A model generated the notes under the pieces. It saw only the letters and a list, made by a program, of their open reading frames with translations, was not told the DNA's origin and did not search any database. This document shows positions 5,447 to 10,070 of a stretch of DNA of 10,070 nt, piece after piece (the stretch's first letter is position 1; each line of letters begins with the position of its first letter). The position numbers and the translations under genes are program-made. The DNA is taken from contig DAOWGG010000043.1 in the NCBI GenBank assembly GCA_030637565.1, positions 1 through 10,070 of the forward strand, written 5' to 3'. This DNA is from Candidatus Peregrinibacteria bacterium (GTDB taxonomy: Bacteria > Patescibacteriota > Gracilibacteria > UM-FILTER-43-11).

Positions 5447-6061
5447 TTATTTCTTAGTAACTTCTTTATCTTTTGATTCTTTTTTAGGCTTTGCGTCCTG
5501 TTTTGAATCACCACCTCCCCTTTTTTCAGATCTTTCAGGCTTTTTAGCCTCTTTCTTTTCTTCCCTTTTCTTTTCCTTCCCTGCTTTAGCAGGTCGAAGG
5601 GTTTCCAAAGCCATAATCGCTGCCTGAGCCGTAACCAATTTATTATTGGTCCCGTGATTCTTACTCAATACATTCTTAACACCAGCCAAACCTAAAATCT
5701 TACGAAGCGCTCCACCAGCGATAACACCAGTACCAGGAGCCGCTGGCATAATAAACATACGAGCTGCCTTATGCTTAACGTGAACTTCATGAGGAATTGA
5801 ATCAGCATCCGTAATAGGAACGTTAACAAGAGATTGTTTAGCTCTAGTAACCGCTTTTTTAATTCCACTCACCACTTCAGTCGCCTTACCAACTCCAACA
5901 CCAACACGTCCTTTTTTATCTCCAATGGCAACCAAACAACGGAAGCGTAAACGACGCCCTCCTTTTACCACACGAGTTACACGATCAATCTGAAGCACTT
6001 CTTCTTCAAATTCTTTCACTTCTTTCTCGCGACGATGATTTTTATTGAATTTCTTAGCCAT
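5447..6061 (-). CDS. rpsE: Small-subunit ribosomal protein S5 (uS5) with a long charged C-terminal tail
   Basis: S5 lies at the mRNA entry side of the 30S subunit and influences decoding accuracy. The product has 204 residues against roughly 165 in most bacteria. The core is normal: VTRVVKGGRRLRFRCLVAIGD (28-48), the GRVGVGVGKATEV loop (51-63), IPHEV (89-93), MPAAPGTGVIAGGALR (105-120) and the GTNN block (137-140), up to about residue 156. The remaining 48 residues are almost all Lys, Glu, Arg, Ser, Asp and Gly and look disordered. Start ATG 6061, no Shine-Dalgarno. rplR is upstream; rplO follows directly because rpmD is absent. Confidence 0.97.
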   Translation of the reverse strand: MAKKFNKNHRREKEVKEFEEEVLQIDRVTRVVKGGRRLRFRCLVAIGDKKGRVGVGVGKATEVVSGIKKAVTRAKQSLVNVPITDADSIPHEVHVKHKAARMFIMPAAPGTGVIAGGALRKILGLAGVKNVLSKNHGTNNKLVTAQAAIMALETLRPAKAGKEKKREEKKEAKKPERSEKRGGGDSKQDAKPKKESKDKEVTKK

Positions 6062-6090
6062 ATTAGGAATTAGTAATTAGTAATTTAGTA
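6062..6090. repeat. Heptad array in the rplR-rpsE spacer (ATTAGTA word)
   Basis: The + strand reads ATTAGGA (6062-6068), ATTAGTA (6069-6075), ATTAGTA (6076-6082), then an eight-base variant with one extra T (6083-6090), ending next to the rplR stop codon complement at 6092-6094. The array starts at the first base after the rpsE start codon complement, so the whole spacer is repeat. Confidence 0.75.
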
Positions 6091-6091
6091 A

Positions 6092-6433
6092 TTAAAAGTT
6101 AAGTCCTCCCTCACGAGCTCCTTCAGCCAAGGCTTTTACACGCCCATGGTAAAGGTACCCACCACGATCAAACACACAAGTTTCGATTTTCTTAGTTTTG
6201 GCCATTTTAGCCAAAGCAAGACCAGATTCCTTAGCCGCTTCCACACCTTTCTTTTTTGCTTTCAAAGAAGAGGTTGAAGCCAAAACCAATCCTTTTGAAT
6301 CATCCACAAGTTGTGCGTAAATAGCGTTATTGCTTCTGAAAACAGAAAGACGTGGCCGTTTAGCCGTACCAATAATTCTGGATCGAACGCGTTGTTGTCG
6401 CCTTTTACGTAATTGTTCTTTTAATGCAGTCAT
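6092..6433 (-). CDS. rplR: Large-subunit ribosomal protein L18 (uL18)
   Basis: L18 binds 5S rRNA, with L5, and helps to anchor it in the central protuberance of the 50S subunit. The true start is ATG 6431-6433 ([20 protein letters not shown]), giving 113 residues, the normal length. The open frame runs on upstream, but that stretch is the opposite-frame shadow of rplF and is not L18. Family motifs: [21 protein letters not shown] (25-45), LASTSS (51-56) and the C-terminal [25 protein letters not shown] (87-111). The leader, 25 bases from rplF, is AT-rich and has no Shine-Dalgarno. Standard position between rplF and rpsE. Confidence 0.96.
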   Translation of the reverse strand: MTALKEQLRKRRQQRVRSRIIGTAKRPRLSVFRSNNAIYAQLVDDSKGLVLASTSSLKAKKKGVEAAKESGLALAKMAKTKKIETCVFDRGGYLYHGRVKALAEGAREGGLNF

Positions 6434-6458
6434 AATAAAAATTATAGAATTAACGAGA

Positions 6459-7013
6459 TTATGCGGCAGCTTTTGCAGCAGCCTTACCAGCTTTACGAGC
6501 AACATATTCATCAATATAACGAACTCCTTTCCCCTTATAGGGTTCAGGGGGCCGATATTTACGAATGTTCGCTGCAGCCTCACCAACCGCTTGTTTATCA
6601 ATGCCAGAAATAATAATAATATTCTTATTTTCTTTATCCATTTCAATCAAAACCCCTTCTGGAGCGGTATAATCGATAGGATGAGAAAAGCCAAGATTTA
6701 AAGTGATTTTTTGACCACTAGCCTGAGCTCGATAACCCACACCAATGATCTCTAAACGCTTTTCAAACCCTTTAGAAACACCAATAACCATATTATTCAC
6801 AAGCGCTCGAGTAAGACCGTGAATACTACGAGATTCTTTATCATCTCCAGGCCTTTTGATAATAATAGTATTGTCTTCAACAATAACTTCAACCTGAGGC
6901 AAGAAATTGTATTCTAATTCCCCCTTAGGACCTTTCAATTTAACATTGCGATCTGCAATAGTTACCTCTACACCACTTGGAATTTCGATGGGTTGTTTAC
7001 CGATTCTAGACAT
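6459..7013 (-). CDS. rplF: Large-subunit ribosomal protein L6 (uL6)
   Basis: L6 lies near the factor-binding region of the 50S subunit and is needed for its late assembly. The product has 184 residues, within the usual range. It is a duplicated domain protein: the first half starts [15 protein letters not shown] and holds [10 protein letters not shown] (24-33); the second has [19 protein letters not shown], then [31 protein letters not shown], the strong C-terminal signature of the family. It ends with an alanine/lysine-rich stretch ([10 protein letters not shown]). Start ATG 7013 with an A/T leader. Neighbours rpsH and rplR are standard. Confidence 0.97.
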   Translation of the reverse strand: MSRIGKQPIEIPSGVEVTIADRNVKLKGPKGELEYNFLPQVEVIVEDNTIIIKRPGDDKESRSIHGLTRALVNNMVIGVSKGFEKRLEIIGVGYRAQASGQKITLNLGFSHPIDYTAPEGVLIEMDKENKNIIIISGIDKQAVGEAAANIRKYRPPEPYKGKGVRYIDEYVARKAGKAAAKAAA

Positions 7014-7016
7014 TCT

Positions 7017-7051
7017 TTAAAAATTTAAAAATTACAAAATTGAAATAAATT
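7017..7051. repeat. Weak heptad register in the rpsH-rplF spacer
   Basis: The + strand can be divided into TTAAAAA (7017), TTTAAAA (7024), ATTACAA (7031), AATTGAA (7038) and ATAAATT (7045). The last unit runs into the rpsH stop codon complement. Because the sequence is almost pure A/T, the register is suggestive only; I include it because it agrees with the stronger spacers. Confidence 0.4.
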
Positions 7052-7433
7052 ACCAGATCTGACAAAGATATTCACCTCCCAATCCAACCTTAGCCGCTTC
7101 GTCACCAGTCATCACTCCTTTAGGAGTAGAAATAATAGAAATACCATAACCATTTAAAACAGGTCTGATATCGTTCTTTTTTAAGTAAATTCGTTGTCCA
7201 GGTTTACTGATACGCTTTAGGTTGATCTGGCTCAACTGTGAGTTAAATACAATCTCGATTTCATCAAAACGGTTATCTTTGACAACTTTATAGCTATCGA
7301 TAAAATTACGTTTTTTCATTACTTCGAGAACAGCTACCTTAACTTTTGAGTATGGAGCAACCGTTTTCTGCTGTCTAGCGCTGACAGCATTTCGAATCCG
7401 AGTTAGTAAATCTGCAATTGGATCAGTGTTCAT
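7050..7433 (-). CDS. rpsH: Small-subunit ribosomal protein S8 (uS8)
   Basis: S8 binds helix 21 of 16S rRNA and is a core assembly protein; in E. coli it also represses spc-operon translation. The product has 127 residues, close to the typical 130. It starts MNTDPIADLLTRIRNAVSA (positions 1-19, a firm family signature) and ends STPKGVMTGDEAAKVGLGGEYLCQIW, where the usual block is STSKGVMTDREAR. The conserved RISKPGQRIY lies at about 74-83. Start ATG 7433; the leader shows no Shine-Dalgarno. It follows rpsN after a heptad spacer and precedes rplF. Confidence 0.97.
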   Translation of the reverse strand: MNTDPIADLLTRIRNAVSARQQKTVAPYSKVKVAVLEVMKKRNFIDSYKVVKDNRFDEIEIVFNSQLSQINLKRISKPGQRIYLKKNDIRPVLNGYGISIISTPKGVMTGDEAAKVGLGGEYLCQIW

Positions 7434-7475
7434 ATTTGAATTTAAAATTTAAGACTTAAAATTTAGAAATTTGGA
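7434..7475. repeat. Six in-register heptads in the rpsN-rpsH spacer
   Basis: The + strand of the 43-base spacer divides without remainder into ATTTGAA (7434-7440), TTTAAAA, TTTAAGA, CTTAAAA, TTTAGAA and ATTTGGA (7469-7475), followed by one base before the rpsN stop codon complement. The units begin immediately next to the rpsH start codon complement. Similarity between units is obvious but composition is biased. Confidence 0.65.
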
Positions 7476-7476
7476 A

Positions 7477-7701
7477 TTACCAGCTTGATTTTTTAATACC
7501 CATAATCTCTCCCTTGGAGGCTAGCTCACGAAAACAAATACGGCAGATCTGAAAGTATCGAAGGTAACCACGAGAGCGACCACATAACTTACAACGATTG
7601 TAAGTACGAACCCACTTTGCAGGTTTCTTACCTTGAGCCAAAGCTTGTTTCATCTTTCTTTGACGCTTTTCCGTTTTAACAATAAGTGCTGTTCGAGCCA
7701 T
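7477..7701 (-). CDS. rpsN: Small-subunit ribosomal protein S14, zinc-binding type Z (uS14)
   Basis: S14 is a late-binding protein of the 30S head, near the A site. The product has 74 residues. It is the zinc form: Cys37 and Cys40 (CKLC) pair with Cys53 and Cys56 (CRIC), within [20 protein letters not shown], and ends [18 protein letters not shown], the standard zinc-type C-terminus. The family normally has 61 residues. The excess of about 13 lies before the first CxxC pair, in the stretch [16 protein letters not shown] (15-30), making it longer but still far short of the roughly 100-residue zinc-free form. Start ATG 7701. Flanked by rplE and rpsH, the usual order. Confidence 0.97.
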   Translation of the reverse strand: MARTALIVKTEKRQRKMKQALAQGKKPAKWVRTYNRCKLCGRSRGYLRYFQICRICFRELASKGEIMGIKKSSW

Positions 7702-7731
7702 GAGATTTAAAAGTGATAATAATTAAAATGT

Positions 7732-8274
7732 TTAAAGTTCTTTTTTGAATGGGAAGCCAATTTTTTTCAAAAGAGCCATTCCTTCCTCATCATTCTTAGC
7801 AGTGGTAACAACAGTAATCTGAACACCATGTACATTAGTAACGTCATCTGGATTGATCTCGGGGAATACAAGTGCCTCCTTAAAACCAATGTTATAGTTA
7901 CCATTTCCATCGAAAGACTTAGTAGAAACACCACGGAAGTCGCGCACACGAGGGAAAACAACGTTAACCAAACGATCCATTAAATCATAAGCACGTTTCC
8001 CACGAAGAGTGGTGCTGATGCCCACAGGCATTCCTTTTCGAAGCTTGAAGTTAGAAACCGCAATCTTAGATTTCATCACCAATGGCTTTTGACCAGTGAT
8101 CTTTGTAATATTTTCAATCACTTCAGAAAAATCCTTGGTCTGTTTAGCCAAACTTCCGATACCCACATTCACTTTAACTTTAGCAATACGCGGAGTCGCG
8201 AGGTCGCTTTTTAGTCCAAGGTCTTTCTTAAGAGCGGGGATAATCTCTGATTGCATTCGATCGTATAAACTCAT
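7732..8274 (-). CDS. rplE: Large-subunit ribosomal protein L5 (uL5)
   Basis: L5 binds 5S rRNA in the central protuberance and contacts P-site tRNA. The product has 180 residues, the usual bacterial length. Signature parts: KVKVNVGIGSLAK (32-44), ITKITGQKPLVMKSKIAVSNFKLRKGMPVG (56-85), TLRGKRAYDLMDRLV, then RDFRGVSTKSFDGNGNYNIGF and the C-terminal FPEINPDDV followed by GVQITVVTTAKNDEEGMALL, ending GFPFKKEL. Start ATG 8272-8274; 30 bases separate it from rpsN and 57 bases of heptad repeat from rplX. No Shine-Dalgarno. Confidence 0.97.
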   Translation of the reverse strand: MSLYDRMQSEIIPALKKDLGLKSDLATPRIAKVKVNVGIGSLAKQTKDFSEVIENITKITGQKPLVMKSKIAVSNFKLRKGMPVGISTTLRGKRAYDLMDRLVNVVFPRVRDFRGVSTKSFDGNGNYNIGFKEALVFPEINPDDVTNVHGVQITVVTTAKNDEEGMALLKKIGFPFKKEL

Positions 8275-8330
8275 GATTTAATATTGAAATTTGAGATCTG
8301 AGATTTAAAATCTGAGATCTGAGATAATAA
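8275..8330. repeat. Eight in-register heptads in the rplX-rplE spacer (ATCTGAG word)
   Basis: The + strand units are GATTTAA (8275), TATTGAA (8282), ATTTGAG (8289), ATCTGAG (8296), ATTTAAA (8303), ATCTGAG (8310), ATCTGAG (8317) and ATAATAA (8324). The exact word ATCTGAG is the same as in the rpsM-rpsK spacer about 7 kb away. The array begins at the first base after the rplE start codon complement and stops one base before the rplX stop codon complement. Confidence 0.85.
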
Positions 8331-8331
8331 A

Positions 8332-8673
8332 TTATTTTTTCTTCTTATCAGCTTTAGCGATAGCCTGTTCAACCGATTCGTTACATTTCAGGCAAACACG
8401 GAATTTTTTACCAGTCTTTGGAATGCTGTATCCAACACGAGTGGTTTTGTTACAACTGGAACAGATAAGCATTACTTTAGAAGCATCAAAAGGAGCTTCA
8501 TATTTTACACGCTGACCAGCCTGTGTTGCTGATTTCTTAACGTGCTTCGTGCGAATGTTCACTTTCTCAACCGTCACACGGTCGGTTTTTTTAAAGGTAC
8601 GCATCACCACACCGGTTTTACCCTTATTCTTTCCAGCGACCACCAATACTTTGTCTTTTGCCTTGATTTTCAT
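8332..8673 (-). CDS. rplX: Large-subunit ribosomal protein L24 (uL24) with four-cysteine C-terminal motif
   Basis: L24 initiates assembly of the 50S subunit and later sits near the peptide exit tunnel. The product has 113 residues. The KOW motif occupies about 5-32 (KDKVLVVAGKNKGKTGVV). The C-terminal half carries two CxxC pairs, Cys71/Cys74 and Cys94/Cys97, flanking TTRVGYSIPKTGKKFRV, as in many but not all bacterial L24 proteins, so zinc binding is probable. It ends in a lysine-rich stretch. Start ATG 8671-8673, AT-rich leader without Shine-Dalgarno. rplN is upstream across a 38-base heptad spacer; rplE is downstream. Confidence 0.97.
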   Translation of the reverse strand: MKIKAKDKVLVVAGKNKGKTGVVMRTFKKTDRVTVEKVNIRTKHVKKSATQAGQRVKYEAPFDASKVMLICSSCNKTTRVGYSIPKTGKKFRVCLKCNESVEQAIAKADKKKK

Positions 8674-8679
8674 CTTAAA

Positions 8680-8714
8680 TATTTAGATATGAGATATAAG
8701 TTCTGAGATATTTA
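8680..8714. repeat. Five in-register heptads in the rplN-rplX spacer
   Basis: The + strand units are TATTTAG (8680), ATATGAG (8687), ATATAAG (8694), TTCTGAG (8701) and ATATTTA (8708-8714). The last unit includes the rplN stop codon complement at 8712-8714. The words are close to those of the rplO-secY spacer. Confidence 0.7.
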
Positions 8715-9080
8715 TAGTACTTCAGGGGCTAATGAGATAATTTTCTGATACCCCTTTGAACGAAGTTCGCGAGCGATAGGACCGAATACACGTGTCCCCT
8801 TAGGCTGTCCCTCCTTACTAACAATCACACACGCATTTTCATCAAATTTTAAGTAAGATCCGTCAGAACGACGAATGGATTTAGCAGTACGAACCACAAC
8901 AGCTCGTTCCACAGAGTGATTTTTTACAATTCCCTTTGGAGAAGCGTGCTTAACCGCGACAACGATTACATCACCAACGTGTGCATAGCGCCTCTTTGAT
9001 CCTCCAAGGACCTTAATACACATCACGCGCTTTGCTCCTGTGTTGTCTGCCACACTCAGCAGAGATTGAGTTTGAATCAT
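8712..9080 (-). CDS. rplN: Large-subunit ribosomal protein L14 (uL14)
   Basis: L14 forms part of intersubunit bridges with 16S rRNA and is the docking site of the silencing factor RsfS. The product has 122 residues, the standard length. Family blocks: [28 protein letters not shown] (1-28), the [16 protein letters not shown] region (36-51), then [18 protein letters not shown] and [14 protein letters not shown] near the C-terminus, all typical. Start ATG 9078-9080, only 12 bases after the rpsQ stop, so translation is probably coupled. No Shine-Dalgarno sequence fits in this gap or the end of rpsQ. Confidence 0.98.
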   Translation of the reverse strand: MIQTQSLLSVADNTGAKRVMCIKVLGGSKRRYAHVGDVIVVAVKHASPKGIVKNHSVERAVVVRTAKSIRRSDGSYLKFDENACVIVSKEGQPKGTRVFGPIARELRSKGYQKIISLAPEVL

Positions 9081-9092
9081 GGTATAAAATTA

Positions 9093-9332
9093 TTATTTAG
9101 CAGATACGTTTTCCACAACCTTCCATCTTTTTAGTTTGCTAACAGGTCTTGTCTCAGCAATTGTAACCTCATCACCAATCGCGAACTGAGAACTATCATC
9201 GCAATGAGCATAAAACTTTTTAGAAACCTGATAACGCTTCTTATATTTAGGGTGACGTTTGTAAGTAACAACAGTAACCACTAAGGTCTTCTCCATTTTG
9301 TTGCTGGTGATAACGCCGGTTTTGGTACGCAT
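9093..9332 (-). CDS. rpsQ: Small-subunit ribosomal protein S17 (uS17)
   Basis: S17 is an early-assembly OB-fold protein of the 30S body. The product has 79 residues, normal for bacteria. Recognisable parts: GVITSNKMEKTLVVTVVTYKRHPKY (6-30; the family has G-x-V-x-S-x-K-M-x-K-T), FYAHCDD (41-47), then FAIGDEVTIAETRPVSKLKRWKVVE (50-74), the strong C-terminal signature. Start ATG 9330-9332 with the leader TTTAATTTATTCCAC, lacking Shine-Dalgarno. It lies 26 bases after rpmC and 12 before rplN. Confidence 0.97.
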   Translation of the reverse strand: MRTKTGVITSNKMEKTLVVTVVTYKRHPKYKKRYQVSKKFYAHCDDSSQFAIGDEVTIAETRPVSKLKRWKVVENVSAK

Positions 9333-9358
9333 GTGGAATAAATTAAAGGGAAAATAAA

Positions 9359-9604
9359 TTATTTCTGTTCTTCTTTAGACTTTTTTGGTTCAGATGGAGC
9401 TTTAGTCGCCTCTTCTGATCCAGCCTCTTTTATCATTGTAAGAAGTTGGGCAATATAACGCTTGGTTTTTTTTGCCTTACTTAAGTTTTTATCGTGCTTG
9501 GTTCTAATGGTAAGTCTAACTTTTACCATTTCTTTACGCATCTTAGTAAGCTCTTGAAGGAGCTCTTTTACAGTCGATGATCTTAATTCTTGAATCGATA
9601 GCAT
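9359..9604 (-). CDS. rpmC: Large-subunit ribosomal protein L29 (uL29)
   Basis: L29 is a small helical-hairpin protein at the peptide exit of the 50S subunit, where it helps to dock the signal recognition particle and trigger factor. The product has 81 residues, somewhat longer than the usual 60-70. The two-helix core is seen in LSIQELRSSTVKELLQELTKMRKEM (2-26) and the KNLSKAKKTKRYIAQLLTMI stretch (39-58). The excess is a charged C-terminal tail rich in Glu, Lys and Ser (residues 61-81). Start ATG 9602-9604, nine bases after the rplP stop, so coupled translation is likely. Identification rests on position and the KxKKTKRYIAQ core. Confidence 0.93.
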   Translation of the reverse strand: MLSIQELRSSTVKELLQELTKMRKEMVKVRLTIRTKHDKNLSKAKKTKRYIAQLLTMIKEAGSEEATKAPSEPKKSKEEQK

Positions 9605-9613
9605 ATTGAATGA

Positions 9614-10027
9614 TTAGTGACGAGTAACAAATTTAGTTTTAACTGGCAATTTTGAATCAGCCAATCGGAAAGCTTCACGAGCAATATCTTCTGGTACTCC
9701 ATCCATTTCAAACAAAATTCGACCAGGTCGCACACGTGATACAAAGAATTCAACACTTCCTTTTCCAGATCCCATTGGAACTTCCGCAGGTTTGCGAGTA
9801 ATGGGTGTGTGTGGGAAAATACGAATCCAGATTTTTCCTCCACGCTTGACATAACGAGTCATGGCACGTCGAGCCGCCTCAATTTGTCGAGAGGTAAGCT
9901 CTCCGCCCGCTTGAGCCTTAAGGCCAAACGTTCCAAAGCTAACCGCATTCCCCACATGAGACTTTCCTTTCATCTGCCCTCTTCCTCGGTGTATTTTCCT
10001 ATATTTTTGCTTCTTAGGTTGTAACAT
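9614..10027 (-). CDS. rplP: Large-subunit ribosomal protein L16 (uL16)
   Basis: L16 helps to shape the A-site tRNA binding region near the peptidyl transferase centre. The product has 137 residues, standard length. It begins [21 protein letters not shown], followed by [29 protein letters not shown] (31-59), the [25 protein letters not shown] block (67-91) and [23 protein letters not shown] (102-124), then ends [11 protein letters not shown]. All of these are typical of bacterial L16. Start ATG 10025-10027; the leader has no Shine-Dalgarno. rpsC is expected upstream but its coding part is outside the window. Confidence 0.98.
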   Translation of the reverse strand: MLQPKKQKYRKIHRGRGQMKGKSHVGNAVSFGTFGLKAQAGGELTSRQIEAARRAMTRYVKRGGKIWIRIFPHTPITRKPAEVPMGSGKGSVEFFVSRVRPGRILFEMDGVPEDIAREAFRLADSKLPVKTKFVTRH

Positions 10028-10070
10028 TATTGAAAGTTAATAACTTGTTGAAATATTAAATTAGTCTTGT
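10028..10070 (-). other. Leader of rplP; probable end of rpsC not resolvable
   Basis: These 43 bases are the region before rplP. On the minus strand the first triplets CAAGACTAA or AGACTAATTTAA could hold the stop codon of the upstream gene (rpsC by synteny), but too little is visible to choose a frame. No promoter, hairpin or Shine-Dalgarno sequence is evident. A faint heptad-like alternation of TTGAAA-type words is present and not convincing. Confidence 0.3.

Noticed and set aside
6434-6646. N-terminal extension of the rplR frame by about 71 residues
   Set aside because: It overlaps rplF on the same strand in another frame, shows no L18 similarity, and the ATG at 6433 begins the normal L18 sequence.
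1128-8714. CRISPR or other spacer-repeat arrays
   Set aside because: The repeats are 7 bases, directly adjacent with no unique spacers, and lie between ribosomal genes without cas genes.
722-10027. Use of genetic code 25 (TGA as glycine)
   Set aside because: All proteins read full length with normal GGN glycines and no in-frame TGA, so nothing requires recoding.

Overview
The window is one uninterrupted run of translation-apparatus genes, all on the minus strand, so transcription runs from high to low coordinates. It joins the end of the S10 operon (rplP, rpmC, rpsQ), the complete spc operon (rplN, rplX, rplE, rpsN, rpsH, rplF, rplR, rpsE, rplO, secY, adk, map) and the alpha operon (infA, rpmJ, rpsM, rpsK, rpsD, with rpoA probably starting at the left edge). 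There are 20 protein genes, including the 38-residue rpmJ. No gap between genes reaches 100 bases. I see no tRNA, rRNA, mobile element or CRISPR array.

The organism is a bacterium. rpmD (L30) is missing: rpsE and rplO are 24 bases apart, where most bacteria have rpmD. L30 loss is a known trait of the Candidate Phyla Radiation (Patescibacteria), although cyanobacteria and a few others also lack it. Other pointers are the short AT-rich spacers, the near-total lack of Shine-Dalgarno sequences (18 of 19 fully visible leaders), a zinc-type S14 with about 13 extra residues, and a long charged tail on S5. A patescibacterium is my best guess; I cannot name the lineage. The standard bacterial code reads every gene. 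Seventeen of the 19 visible stops are TAA, two are TAG and none is TGA.

Region by region: 10027 to 7050 holds L16, L29, S17, L14, L24, L5, S14 and S8. 7013 to 4985 holds L6, L18, S5 and L15. 4923 to 2078 holds the SecY translocon channel, adenylate kinase and methionine aminopeptidase. 1980 to 1 holds IF-1, L36, S13, S11 and S4. The largest gap (97 bases, map to infA) contains the only candidate internal promoter. Together these genes supply ribosomal subunits, start translation, trim the initiator methionine, recycle AMP and insert membrane proteins.

The most unusual signal is in the spacers. Most are built of degenerate 7-base units running in strict register, often up to and into the neighbouring stop codon. 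Each spacer has its own word, but four share a consensus close to ATNTGAG (+ strand). This resembles the heptanucleotide STRR repeats of cyanobacteria. The gap after rpsD also fits a 7-base register, yet it has no stop codon, so S4 reads in frame into what looks like the start of RpoA.
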